DNA of 64,000 bases from Methanomicrobiales archaeon HGW-Methanomicrobiales-1 (GTDB taxonomy: Archaea; Halobacteriota; Methanomicrobia; Methanomicrobiales; Methanospirillaceae): contig PGYM01000003.1 in NCBI GenBank assembly GCA_002839675.1, forward strand, positions 310,001 through 374,000, in the 5' to 3' direction. Position numbers and translations under genes: made by a program. Below the pieces are notes generated by a model. It did no database searches. It was not told the origin of the DNA and was given only the letters and a program-made list of their open reading frames with translations. Of this stretch, positions 56,026 through 64,000 are shown one piece after another; the first letter of the stretch is position 1; each line of letters opens with the position of its first letter.

Positions 56026-56717
56026 GGGATAATCCTGCATTTTTTTTCGCCACCGACAATCACGGTGGTTTTATCCGTAAAATTACAGAAAAGCCCACTC
56101 TCGACTACCCCGGGGATAAGGCCGAGGGCTGCTTCGAGTTTATCAGGTTCAGCAATCGTTTTGAATTTTGCATCAAGGATGAAATTCATGTTATCGGTGA
56201 TCACCGGGCCGTCTTTTTTCACCCCTTCCCGCAATACCGGGTCACATCCCATTGCCCTGAGCTGATCCATAACCGGCCGGATAGCAAACGGGACGATCTC
56301 TACCGGTACCGGGCCGTCCAACCGGGTCACTATCTTCTGCTCATCGACAACGACAACAAATTGTCGAGCCGCCGCCGCCACGCATTTTTCCCGGGTATGT
56401 GCCGCACCCCGGCCTTTGATCAGCCGTAACTGCGGGTCAACTTCATCAGCCCCGTCAATTGCCAGATCGATGACAGGGTGATCATCGAGCGTTGTTAACG
56501 TTATACCATACCCACGAGCCCGTATTGCCGTCTGAAAAGAGGTTGGAATCCCGGAGATTGTAAGTCCTTCCTGCATGCGCTGAGACAGCCGCTCCATGGT
56601 ATACATGACCGTTGAACCTGTGCCAAGGCCGATGATCATTCCGTCTTTTACCATCTCTGCTGCCTTGTAGCCTGCTGCACGTTTGGCTGCTGCGGGATCG
56701 CGTGTCGCTGAGTCCAT
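56022..56717 (-). CDS. rpiA: Ribose-5-phosphate isomerase A
   Basis: Interconverts ribose-5- and ribulose-5-phosphate. The 231 residues contain GLGTGSTV near residue 30, DGADEVDPQLRLIKG near 90 and the following GRGAAHTREK, all RpiA active-site motifs. Convergent with the HTH gene. The repeat at 56846 lies behind its promoter. Confidence 0.95.
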   Translation of the reverse strand: MDSATRDPAAAKRAAGYKAAEMVKDGMIIGLGTGSTVMYTMERLSQRMQEGLTISGIPTSFQTAIRARGYGITLTTLDDHPVIDLAIDGADEVDPQLRLIKGRGAAHTREKCVAAAARQFVVVVDEQKIVTRLDGPVPVEIVPFAIRPVMDQLRAMGCDPVLREGVKKDGPVITDNMNFILDAKFKTIAEPDKLEAALGLIPGVVESGLFCNFTDKTTVIVGGEKKCRIIP

Positions 56718-57160
56718 TAAAGTGATACATATCGGTACAGGAATTATTAAAACTGGTGATGTGGTGGTGGGAGGATGAGTATTGATGCTCTTTGGATGAG
56801 TGTTCCCCAGAAGAAAAATTGCTCAGGTCTTTTTCCTTCCCATTGAGGGGGGCTGATGCCCCCATACCCCCTCTTGTGATGAACCCCGCCGCCCCCGAAG
56901 GGGCGCCCCCGCGGCGGTTCATTCAGTTTAATTAACAGGAGAATTAGCCCCTCCCTCAGTATTGACGTGGGCAGGATCAACCTCCCTGCCCAGCGAGGCC
57001 CCGACGAGGCGGCCGAGCGACCCCCGAAGGGGGAGGGACTCATCATTATAAAAAAAAATCATATTGTCTCAACAGCATTAAACGGGATTAACCGATTTTA
57101 TTTCAGATTTAAAAAACGCAAAAAAGATTTTAGATTTGAATCGTTAAAATTAAAAAAAAA
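56718..57160. other. Intergenic space with composite repeat
   Basis: About 440 bases upstream of rpiA and downstream of surE (both minus). Most of it is the R2+R1 repeat at 56846-57038; the remainder is A/T-rich with several T and A tracts. No gene seen. Confidence 0.5.
56846..57038 (+). repeat. Dispersed GC-rich composite repeat (R2 + R1), full copy
   Basis: About 193 bases, close to 90 percent identical by eye to 59927-60121. R2 holds a GGGGGC/GCCCCC hairpin and a long second hairpin bounded by GAACC and GGTTC with inner CCCCGAAGGGG. A variable A/T-richer middle is followed by R1 (GCCCAGCGAGGCCCCGACG, then CCCCCGAAGGGGG). No terminal target-site duplication could be confirmed by eye. Confidence 0.8.
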
Positions 57161-57943
57161 TCAATTCTTAAACACTTTTTTTGTATCTTCCCATGCCGGG
57201 TAGGAGGTACAGTCCAGCGTGATGGGCGTAATCGAGACATTTCCCTTCCGGATTGCATGTACATCTGTTCCTTCTTCGGCATCGTCATACAGCGGTCCAT
57301 TGATCCAGAAATACGGTCGCCCGCGGGGATCCATCCGTTTTTCCACGCCGGTGTGGAACAGTTTGGGACCCAGCCGGGTCACTTCATACCCGCCTTTTAC
57401 TACCGAGGGAATATTCACGTTGATCACATCGGTGTGCTGGGAGAACCCCTGTTCGAGCACGCGGGAGACCACATCGTGCACTACTTTTTTTGCTGCATCG
57501 AAGCTGTGCCCGATATTGCGGGGGTCATCGAACTTATCCCCTTGGTCTTCTACCTGCAATGAGAACGCGATGCCCTTCGTGCCCTGGTTGGATCCTTCGA
57601 GCGCTGCCCCTACCGTGCCGGAGGTCATGATCGATTCCGTTGAGAGATTCTCCCCGATATTAATCCCGCTGACAATCATGGTCGGGGCGAGTTTGAGCGC
57701 ATAGAGGCCAATTATGACCGCATCCGTGGGTTTACCGGCAACAGACCACGCCGGAAGCCCGTTGATGGTGATCTGGCTTGCCCGCAGGGGTTCAAAGATC
57801 GAGATCGACCTGCCGACTGCACTCTGCTGGGTTGCCGGTGCAACTACTGTAACATCGGCAATGGGGGTGAGCGCTTCATACGCCGCCCAGAGCCCGACTG
57901 AACTAACGCCATCATCATTCGTGAGCAGGATCGAAGGTCTCAT
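57161..57943 (-). CDS. surE: 5'-nucleotidase SurE
   Basis: Metal-dependent phosphatase for nucleoside monophosphates. From ATG 57943 the 260 residues begin ILLTNDDG, the SurE metal motif, followed by SGINIGENL and SGTVGAALEG. The upstream frame to 57967 adds eight residues and is unlikely. Divergent from mfnD. Confidence 0.93.
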   Translation of the reverse strand: MRPSILLTNDDGVSSVGLWAAYEALTPIADVTVVAPATQQSAVGRSISIFEPLRASQITINGLPAWSVAGKPTDAVIIGLYALKLAPTMIVSGINIGENLSTESIMTSGTVGAALEGSNQGTKGIAFSLQVEDQGDKFDDPRNIGHSFDAAKKVVHDVVSRVLEQGFSQHTDVINVNIPSVVKGGYEVTRLGPKLFHTGVEKRMDPRGRPYFWINGPLYDDAEEGTDVHAIRKGNVSITPITLDCTSYPAWEDTKKVFKN

Positions 57944-58026
57944 GTTCAAGAAGTCTATTGATGCCACCCCACAAATAGTTCACCGATCGGATAGGGTAAT
58001 TTTCTTTCAGCGCGTACAGGAAATGG

Positions 58027-58914
58027 ATGAAAGTCCTGCTCGCAGAATATGCCACCTGTCATGATCCCGCCCTCGCTCCTGAGGGTGCAGCAATGTTAGC
58101 GACTTTGAAAAAGAGTTTTGAGTGCTGCGGGCATGAAGTCATTCTGCCGGGATGCGGGGATTTTGCTGATGAGATCGAGCGCCTTGCACCAACGTGTGAT
58201 ATGGGACTGGTGATCGCACCCGATCACCTGCTTGCGCGATATACACAGATCCTCGAACAGCACACGCACAATCTCGGCTGTGGTTTCATGACTGCTGCAC
58301 TCTGTGCCAACAAGATGCAGACCGAAAAGATCCTACGTGCGCATGGCGTGCCGGTACCGGCGGAAGCATCTGCAGGAAAGCGAATAATCAAACCGGTAAA
58401 AGGTTGCGGTGCGCAGGGCGTACGTGTATCAGACAATCCTGCGGGTGAGGGAGAATTTTCCCAGCAGTTTATTGAAGGAGAACATTTCTCGGTAAGCCTG
58501 GTTGCCAGCCGGGTAATCGGGGATGCGTGCGCATATTTTACCGGTAAACCCCCGCTTGTCCTTGCCGTGAACCGTCAGCTTATTGGGCAGTCCGCAGACG
58601 GTTCGATCCAGTACCTTGGCGGTGAGACACCGGTCCATCCCGCACGGGAAGCAGAGATCATCGAAACTGCCAAAAAAACAATTATTACCCTCGGGGGACA
58701 GGGATACTGCGGCGTGGATGTGGTAGTTGCCGACAAGGTTTACGTAGTGGACGTGAACTCCCGGATCACCACAAGCCTCGTGGGTATCGCGGCCTGCATG
58801 AAAGAAGAGATCGCAGGAATTCTTGTTGATGCTTCGAAAGGAGGAGGCCCGGACGAGGTCCACCTTACGGGAAGTGTCCGCTTCGATACGCACGGGAAGG
58901 TTTCCCCGCTATGA
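58027..58914 (+). CDS. mfnD: Tyramine-L-glutamate ligase MfnD
   Basis: ATP-grasp enzyme that joins glutamate to tyramine in methanofuran synthesis. The 295 residues show the ATP-grasp layout with KRIIKPVKGCGAQGVRV near residue 120 and a metal-binding VYVVDVNSRITTSL near 240. The assignment rests on fold, size and the next gene, mfnF, whose start overlaps this stop by four bases. Confidence 0.85.
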   Translation: MKVLLAEYATCHDPALAPEGAAMLATLKKSFECCGHEVILPGCGDFADEIERLAPTCDMGLVIAPDHLLARYTQILEQHTHNLGCGFMTAALCANKMQTEKILRAHGVPVPAEASAGKRIIKPVKGCGAQGVRVSDNPAGEGEFSQQFIEGEHFSVSLVASRVIGDACAYFTGKPPLVLAVNRQLIGQSADGSIQYLGGETPVHPAREAEIIETAKKTIITLGGQGYCGVDVVVADKVYVVDVNSRITTSLVGIAACMKEEIAGILVDASKGGGPDEVHLTGSVRFDTHGKVSPL

Positions 58915-59846
58915 TCGGCATCGATGTGGGAGGGGCGAATCTTAAAATCGTCAATGAGGCCGGTGCTCACATCCATTACTGCCCGCTCTGGAAGAATGCA
59001 CCCATCACATCCCTTTTGAAACCATATGTTGGTGCTCCTGATAATCCGGCAGCTGTGGTGATGAGCGGCGAGCTTGCGGACAGTTTTTCTAACAAGCAGG
59101 AGGGGATCTCGTTTATTGTGAGTGCAGTGCAGGCTGCATTTCCCCACGCCCGTTTTTACGGTATGGATGGAATGTTTCATTCTCATGCAGTGCCCCAACT
59201 GGCTGCGGCCAACTGGCTCGCTTCTGCGGATTTCCTGCGACAGGATTATCCAGACGCCGTGCTCCTCGATATCGGGAGCACGACTGCTGACATCATTCCA
59301 CTTAATCATTTTAACTCACTGCGTGGCCTGACCGATCTTCTGCGTCTGCAGAATGGGTATCTCATCTATACCGGTATGCTGCGGGGAAATATCGCCACGC
59401 TCCTTTCATCAGTTCTGCTCGATGGTGTACCCACTCCGGTCAGCTCGGAATTTTTCGCTGCAAGTGCCGATGCTCACCTTGTGCTTGATCACATCAGCGC
59501 TGAGCAATACACCTGTGATACACCGGATAAGAAAGAGAAAACAAAATCAGCATCCCTGCGCAGGCTCGCCCGAATTGTCTGTGCCGATCTTGAAGAGATT
59601 GGTGAGCCCGGCGCTAGGGAGATTGCCGGACAATTCTGGGAGAAGCAGCGGAACCTGATTTGCGATCAGGTCCGGAAGTTAGCCGCAGATTCCGGTGCCC
59701 GGCAGGTTATCGTTGCCGGTATCGGTGCTCCGCTCTTTGCAAAGGAGCTGGGCGGGATTGATCTGAACCGGAAACTGGGGCCGGTTGCAGATGCTCTTCC
59801 GGCGTATGCGGTACGGGAACTCGCGCTTGGGAGAGAGCTGGATTAG
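58911..59846 (+). CDS. mfnF: Methanofuran synthesis protein MfnF
   Basis: Family once called H4MPT-linked C1-transfer pathway protein; MfnF couples the furan and tyramine-glutamate parts of methanofuran. The 311 residues have an acetate-kinase-like fold: MIGIDVGGANLKIV at the start, LLDIGSTTADIIP near residue 123, and a Gly-rich VIVAGIGAPLF near 270. The start codon overlaps the mfnD stop (ATGA). Confidence 0.88.
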   Translation: MIGIDVGGANLKIVNEAGAHIHYCPLWKNAPITSLLKPYVGAPDNPAAVVMSGELADSFSNKQEGISFIVSAVQAAFPHARFYGMDGMFHSHAVPQLAAANWLASADFLRQDYPDAVLLDIGSTTADIIPLNHFNSLRGLTDLLRLQNGYLIYTGMLRGNIATLLSSVLLDGVPTPVSSEFFAASADAHLVLDHISAEQYTCDTPDKKEKTKSASLRRLARIVCADLEEIGEPGAREIAGQFWEKQRNLICDQVRKLAADSGARQVIVAGIGAPLFAKELGGIDLNRKLGPVADALPAYAVRELALGRELD

Positions 59847-59926
59847 ATTTCTACCGCGTAAAAAAGTTAGTAAATATCGGTTCCACCGTCTCTCTTTATT
59901 TTCAATAATCTACGGCAAGTTTCCTT

Positions 59927-60121
59927 GATGGGGGCTGTTGCCCCCATACCCCCTCCTGTGATGAACCCCGCCGCCCCCGAAGGGGCGCCCCCGCGGCGGT
60001 TCATTCGGTTTAATTTACGGGAGAATATGCCCCTTACTCCGTATCGGAGTGGGCAGGATAAACCTCCTTGCCCAGCGAGGCCCCGACGAGGCGGCCGAGC
60101 GACCCCCGAAGGGGGTGGGAA
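59927..60121 (+). repeat. Dispersed GC-rich composite repeat (R2 + R1), full copy
   Basis: Second full copy of the element at 56846-57038, same strand, about 2.9 kb away. Differences cluster in the variable middle, where CTCCGTATCGGAG forms its own small stem here. The conserved hairpin loops are GAA. Confidence 0.8.
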
Positions 60122-60234
60122 GCATCGCAAATCCTGTGAAAACAGAATAATGATTTCCACCATCCGGATGTGAAAACATGGATTTGTATCCGGTTCAACA
60201 GATTTCTCACAATAATCCGCCAGCATTCACTTAA

Positions 60235-60244
60235 TTATATAAAA
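60235..60244 (+). promoter_or_regulatory. TATA box of the zinc-ribbon membrane protein
   Basis: TTATATAAAA about 44-53 bases before ATG 60288 predicts a start near 60268 and a short leader. It supports the plus-strand frame over the opposing one. Confidence 0.5.
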
Positions 60245-60287
60245 TTCGCAACAATAGTTTATCCGGATAAAGAAAGAAGTGAAGGCA

Positions 60288-60521
60288 ATGAAACCCTGGA
60301 TACTCAGCCTGCTATTGTTCATCGTTTCGATAACAATCACAGCAATACTATGGGCGCTCGGCCTGCCATTCTTTTTTCTCTTCCTCTTCGTGCCGCTGCT
60401 CCCTTTTCTCTCCCGCCGGGAGGAAGTGAAGCGCTGCCCGGTGTGCGGATGGGAAACCACAGGCAGCGAGAATTTCTGCCCCTTCGATGCCACTCCTCTC
60501 ACCCGCCCGGGCAGCAAGTGA
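60288..60521 (+). CDS. Small membrane protein with C-terminal zinc ribbon
   Basis: A 77-residue protein with two hydrophobic helices (about residues 4-40) and a cytoplasmic zinc ribbon CPVCGWETTGSENFCPFD. A TATA box precedes it. An alternative start is GTG 60279. The opposite strand carries an overlapping open frame, but Cys spacing and promoter favour this one. Function unknown. Confidence 0.7.
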   Translation: MKPWILSLLLFIVSITITAILWALGLPFFFLFLFVPLLPFLSRREEVKRCPVCGWETTGSENFCPFDATPLTRPGSK

Positions 60522-60983
60522 AGAGAGCGAGATGATTGAGAAGGGAAGCTGCATATTGAAAATATCGGCAGTCTTTATCTCTCCAAAATCCCTGTTTGCA
60601 TAGTTTCGGACGCTGGTGCGGTCGATTACTATACCCAGCCGGGAGAGGTGGGTGGCGGTGCGGCAATAGGGTATCGTTGCTGCAAACGTTTTGCAGAGAT
60701 CAATCACCGGCGATCCCATCCGGGTGTCCGGGTAAAATGGTTCATCTGCGTAACAATAGGTTTTGCAGGATTTGCAGTAAAACCGCCTGACTCTGACATT
60801 GATTACCCGTTCCTCTTCGTTTTCAAGTATCACCGCGAACTGTTTTTTCCGGGTATCATACCCCTGGACTTCCCCGCCGCATGATGGACAGGAAGGCTGG
60901 TCGGAGAATTCGATCCCGTCGCAGGCTAATAATGCAGTCTGGATAATATCCATAACCATGGGGGGAAAACGGGGTTTTTTCAT
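60348..60983 (-). pseudogene. Truncated transposase-like protein, 3' end lost
   Basis: The first 150 codons (from ATG 60983) encode a protein-like sequence with two CxxC pairs (CPSCGG, CKSCKTYCYADE) followed by an HTH-like region GIVIDRTSVRNYANRDF, as in zinc-ribbon transposases. The remaining 60 codons run antisense through the zinc-ribbon gene and have low-complexity Glu/Lys content, so the natural 3' end appears to be missing. No inverted ends were identified. It could also be a short regulator. Confidence 0.4.
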
Positions 60984-61164
60984 AGTTTTTTTTATATTCT
61001 GTATCTGCCGCAGGTCCGGAGAAGGAACGTGGTGTGCTGGTACAGAGTTTTATGATTAATATTCCATTATCCTATAAATGCCCACGGTTAATCACCATAT
61101 CGCGGGATTTTTCAGGTTATGACCTGACAAAAAAGAGGAATTCTGTGGTATTGTTACGGCCTGA

Positions 61165-61617
61165 TTATTTCCATTGGAACAGGGGAAACATTGGTTTGAA
61201 TGGTTCGTACTCGTTTCCTAATGCAGATAACGCAAAGGATTTGGAAAAGACAACTTTTTCTTCATTTTCATAGGTCAGGACAATTTTGACATTCTGGACC
61301 ATCGAGTCGAGCAGGCGGGAATGGGATTCATCGACCAGTAGTGAAGGAACATCATATTCGACATCCATAGGAACAAGGGCTGCATGGATATGCAATGCTG
61401 TTGCATTTCCCGAATTTTTCAGGATGATTGATTTCGCATCCTCAGACAGGCTCGCCGCCACATCCGGCCGGGATATGCTGTCCTGCATAATCTGTAATGA
61501 CATAAATAACGTGATGAACAGGACAAAGGCAATTCCTGCGAGGTAAATGCTGATAAAAAGTAAAATTATGGTGATGGCGAGGCCCAAAACCAGAACAATC
61601 TGAGATCTTTTATCCAT
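61165..61617 (-). CDS. Membrane protein with C-terminal extracellular domain
   Basis: A 150-residue protein: one or two N-terminal helices (about 6-45), then a domain of about 100 residues with an SIILKNSGNATALHIH stretch typical of exported beta domains in methanogens. ATG 61617 is preferred over TTG 61623. No family assigned. Confidence 0.6.
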   Translation of the reverse strand: MDKRSQIVLVLGLAITIILLFISIYLAGIAFVLFITLFMSLQIMQDSISRPDVAASLSEDAKSIILKNSGNATALHIHAALVPMDVEYDVPSLLVDESHSRLLDSMVQNVKIVLTYENEEKVVFSKSFALSALGNEYEPFKPMFPLFQWK

Positions 61618-62093
61618 ACCCAATCGTTGTACATCACCCTTTTTTTGCTTAACGGTTTATCTTTCTAAAAATACTGGTATGCCGGGCGGAATAATTGCTT
61701 GAACGAATAAATCCTGTCGAAGTGACCGGTATTTTTCTTTTGTAACCCGGTTATGATCCCAGATACAACGAATAAAACAAGTCTGAACGATATTTCATGG
61801 TTTTCCCTGACTGCGCGTCGAAAAAATGTCCATTTTTTTTCACGGTACCCTTTTTTTTAGATATCCGGTCACCCAATTGTATTTAAAAAATGTATTAATC
61901 ATTTTATCCGGTATATCGTTTTTTATTAACTCCCGTGGATATTTTTTCTTCGAATCATTGCTGTATAGATGTCAGATCGACAAACAATTCGAAAATTATT
62001 AATATCCACACAAAAGAGTGTAAAATGGCCTATACGAAAAAGTGATTTAATAAGTTGCTGGTATAGGTGGATATTTCAGAGGTGTGTTAAAAA
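61618..62093. other. Long regulatory region upstream of fdhC
   Basis: About 475 A/T-rich bases without a gene. It carries three copies of GTGGATATT (one inverted), described separately, a TATA-like TTTAATAA near 62046, and several poly-T tracts. The length is unusual for this genome and suggests regulated expression. Confidence 0.5.
61935..62075. promoter_or_regulatory. Three GTGGATATT motifs upstream of fdhC
   Basis: GTGGATATT occurs at 61935-61943 and 62067-62075, and its reverse complement AATATCCAC at 62001-62009, all exact. The last copy sits next to the predicted transcription start. The inverted arrangement suits a DNA-bound regulator. Confidence 0.5.
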
Positions 62094-62972
62094 ATGGTGT
62101 TTCATCCTCCGGTAGCAATTACTGCAAAAGCAGGAGATGCCGGTAAGTACAAAGTTGGCTTGCCCGCATGGAATATGCTCCTTCGTGGATTCATGGCTGG
62201 TGCATATATCGCAATGGGTGCCGCTCTCGCAACAATGTGCAGCACGGGTATTCAGGCAAGCGATGCCGCACTGCGGTTTGGTACTGCCAGTGCAGGTTTT
62301 TCACAGCTGATTACAGGAGCTGTCTTCCCGGTTGGGCTTATTATCATCATCCTGACTGGTGCTGAGCTCTTCACCGGTGACGCAATGCTCGCCCCGATGG
62401 CAGCATTTATTCACAAGGTCAGCTGGGCACAGGTCCTGAATCTCTGGGTCTGGGTCTATGTGGGTAACCTCATTGGATCATTAGTATTTGCCTACATCAT
62501 GGCATACGGTCCATTCGTATCGTTCGATGCAGCTGGCGTCGCAACCGTAAATGCATTCGGGTTACGGGCGATTGGCATAGCAGGCGCAAAGGTCAGTTAT
62601 GTAGGACTGATGGGCATGTGGTCCTTGTTCCTCAAGGCTATTGCTTGTAACTGGCTTGTCAACCTCGCTGTCCTGCTCGGAATCTGTGCAGATGATGCAG
62701 CCGGCAAGTTCTTTGGTATCTGGTTCCCTATCATGGCCTTCGTTTCCAGCGGATTCGAACACTGTGTTGCGAACATGTACTTCATTCCCGCCGGTATCCT
62801 TACGCAGGGATTCATTACTGACCCCGCTAAAATCAACATGGGTCTGAACTGGGTCACGATGTGGACCAGCAATGTTATTGTTGCCACCATCGGAAACATC
62901 GTTGGTGGACTGCTCTTTGTCGGTGTCCTTTACTGGGTCGCATTCCGCAAAGAGATTGCAGCGCTGAAGTAA
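62094..62972 (+). CDS. fdhC: Formate transporter FdhC (FNT family)
   Basis: Imports formate for methanogenesis. The 292 residues have six helices and the FNT signatures GAYIAMGAAL near the start and the pore region FFGIWFPIMAFVSSGFEHCVANMY, including the conserved His. Formate dehydrogenase genes are not in this window after the gene, so fdhC is here separate or at the edge of its operon. Expression probably under the motif array upstream. Confidence 0.93.
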   Translation: MVFHPPVAITAKAGDAGKYKVGLPAWNMLLRGFMAGAYIAMGAALATMCSTGIQASDAALRFGTASAGFSQLITGAVFPVGLIIIILTGAELFTGDAMLAPMAAFIHKVSWAQVLNLWVWVYVGNLIGSLVFAYIMAYGPFVSFDAAGVATVNAFGLRAIGIAGAKVSYVGLMGMWSLFLKAIACNWLVNLAVLLGICADDAAGKFFGIWFPIMAFVSSGFEHCVANMYFIPAGILTQGFITDPAKINMGLNWVTMWTSNVIVATIGNIVGGLLFVGVLYWVAFRKEIAALK

Positions 62973-63253
62973 TTATTCACCACAACAATTTTTTTCCATT
63001 TTGGTGAATTCAACAGGCGTATATCTCTCATCCAGACAGTGGTTTTGTGTTTCTCACTACCGCTCACTATCGCCTTTTTTTTCAGTCACGGAACGCGTAT
63101 CTTTTTTCCTGATCATGAGTTCCGGAAAGCGAGTCTGTCTTCACCCGCTGCACCGCGATAAAATCGTGTGCACCTAAATAGTATAATTATCTTAATTACA
63201 TTGAACCGCAAGTAAAACATCCTCCTGCGAAAAACGATCCGAGCCCTCTGCAC

Positions 63254-64000
63254 ATGTACCGATTCAATCGCTTAATCGATCCCTATAAACGCGTCCTTTT
63301 CATCGCGATAGTTGTCGGGATTATTTCCGGGATTGGTTCGCTTCTCTTTTATGAAGGATTGAAACTGGGCTCGGAGTTCTTCATGGGTTACCTGATGAAC
63401 TACCAGATGCCGCTCGAGGGGGAGAGCCCTGCGGTAATCTCCCAGTGGTCGGCGCCGGGCAATATGTTTCTCCTGCTCCCCATCATCTGTACCGGAGCAT
63501 TGCTCTCGGGACTGCTCATCGCATATCTTGCTCCCGAGGCGGAGGGGCACGGGACCGATGCGGCGATAAAAGCCTTCCATACGGATGGAAAGATTCGCCG
63601 GAGAGTCCCGTTTCTAAAAGCGATTACTGCCATCCTGACCATATCGACCGGTGGTAGTGCGGGAAGAGAAGGACCCGCGGCCCAGATATCAGCGGGTTTT
63701 GGTTCCATGGTGGCGGATTATTTCCAGTTGTCGGCCAGGGAACGCCGGCTCGCGCTTACGACCGGGATCGGGGCCGGGATAGGGACGATCTTCAAGGCGC
63801 CGCTGGGTGGAGCCGTTCTCGCCGCCGAAATCCTTTACATCCGCGATTTTGAATCTGAAGCGATCATCCCCTCGTTTCTTGCCTCGATTATCGGGTACTC
63901 CATTTTCGGGTTATTCGAGGGGTTTGATCCGATATTTGCCTTATTGCCGGTATCGTGGAATATCTGGCAGCTCCCCTTTTTCCTCGTACTTGGGATTTTC
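63254..64000 (+). CDS. ClC-family chloride channel/transporter, 3' end missing
   Basis: The frame is open from ATG 63254 to the window edge (249 codons). It has ClC features: a first helix from residue 15, GTDAAIKAFH, GREGPAAQISAGF (the conserved GxEGP-type motif, here REGP), and IGTIFKAPLGGAV. The RE at the motif keeps a gating Glu (GREGP), so H+/Cl- exchange is possible. The C-terminus, including any CBS domains, is not visible. Confidence 0.88.
   Translation, partial: MYRFNRLIDPYKRVLFIAIVVGIISGIGSLLFYEGLKLGSEFFMGYLMNYQMPLEGESPAVISQWSAPGNMFLLLPIICTGALLSGLLIAYLAPEAEGHGTDAAIKAFHTDGKIRRRVPFLKAITAILTISTGGSAGREGPAAQISAGFGSMVADYFQLSARERRLALTTGIGAGIGTIFKAPLGGAVLAAEILYIRDFESEAIIPSFLASIIGYSIFGLFEGFDPIFALLPVSWNIWQLPFFLVLGIF

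Larger units (their letters stand above)
59847..60287. other. Intergenic space with composite repeat
   Basis: About 440 bases, mostly the repeat 59927-60121, then a TATA element for the next gene. No additional gene seen. Confidence 0.5.

Noticed and set aside
56846-57038. Composite repeat as part of a CRISPR array
   Set aside because: Copies are scattered kilobases apart in both orientations without regular spacers or cas genes.

Overview
The window is a stretch of chromosome from a hydrogenotrophic, formate-using methanogenic archaeon, most likely a member of the Methanomicrobiales close to Methanoregula. Archaeal identity rests on a TATA-binding protein, transcription factor S, Pth2-type peptidyl-tRNA hydrolase, an isoprenoid-lipid prenyltransferase of the UbiA family, a geranylgeranyl reductase, archaeosortase A and archaeal-style riboflavin synthesis (ArfC). 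Methanogen identity rests on the methanofuran genes mfnD-mfnF, an FmdE-family protein and the formate transporter FdhC. The genus is an inference from gene content and style, not a database match. I found no rRNA, tRNA, CRISPR array, prophage or complete insertion sequence.

Layout. 1-6.7 kb: a metal-chelate or corrinoid type ABC importer (lipoprotein, permease, ATPase) with an embedded methyltransferase, an FmdE-like protein, and a two-gene ABC-2 exporter. 7-22 kb: surface and membrane proteins (two signal-peptide proteins, DUF308, META, Yip1, DUF2070), two divergent histidine kinases, a geranylgeranyl reductase, then about 1.4 kb without a convincing gene that carries diverged tandem repeats and a strong terminator. 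22.5-28 kb: a partner-switching signalling island (two STAS proteins, an RsbW-like kinase, a membrane SpoIIE-like phosphatase and a metallo-beta-lactamase-fold fusion). 28-36 kb: ABC ATPase, PH-like single-TM protein, NudC, MerR regulator, a 997-residue coiled-coil protein with a degenerate receiver. 36-45.7 kb: UspA, SulP transporter, MscS with DUF432, a glycosyltransferase, a UbiA prenyltransferase, a thioredoxin-fold protein, pth2-truD. 46-50 kb: SppA, ArfC, a CDP-alcohol phosphatidyltransferase, ArtA, TFS. 50.5-60 kb: the two routes of acetate activation (ADP-forming ligase and AMP-forming Acs, divergent), TBP, an HTH regulator, RpiA, SurE, MfnD, MfnF. 60-64 kb: a zinc-ribbon membrane protein overlapping a decayed transposase-like ORF, FdhC with a long regulatory upstream region, and the start of a ClC channel.

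How the genes fit together. Central metabolism is represented by methanofuran synthesis (MfnD/F), formate uptake (FdhC), acetate assimilation (Acs, ADP-forming ligase), the pentose-phosphate enzyme RpiA and riboflavin/F420-precursor synthesis (ArfC). Lipid synthesis is represented by the UbiA prenyltransferase, the geranylgeranyl reductase and the CDP-alcohol transferase. The cell surface theme (PGF-pre-PGF protein, DUF3821-like proteins, ArtA) is strong. Signal transduction is unusually dense.

The most interesting items are the sigma-type partner-switching island in an organism that has no sigma factors, the repetitive non-coding region at 20.3-21.6 kb, a family of GC-rich dispersed hairpin repeats in intergenic spaces, and candidate operators in front of fdhC, acs and a 35-residue membrane miniprotein.
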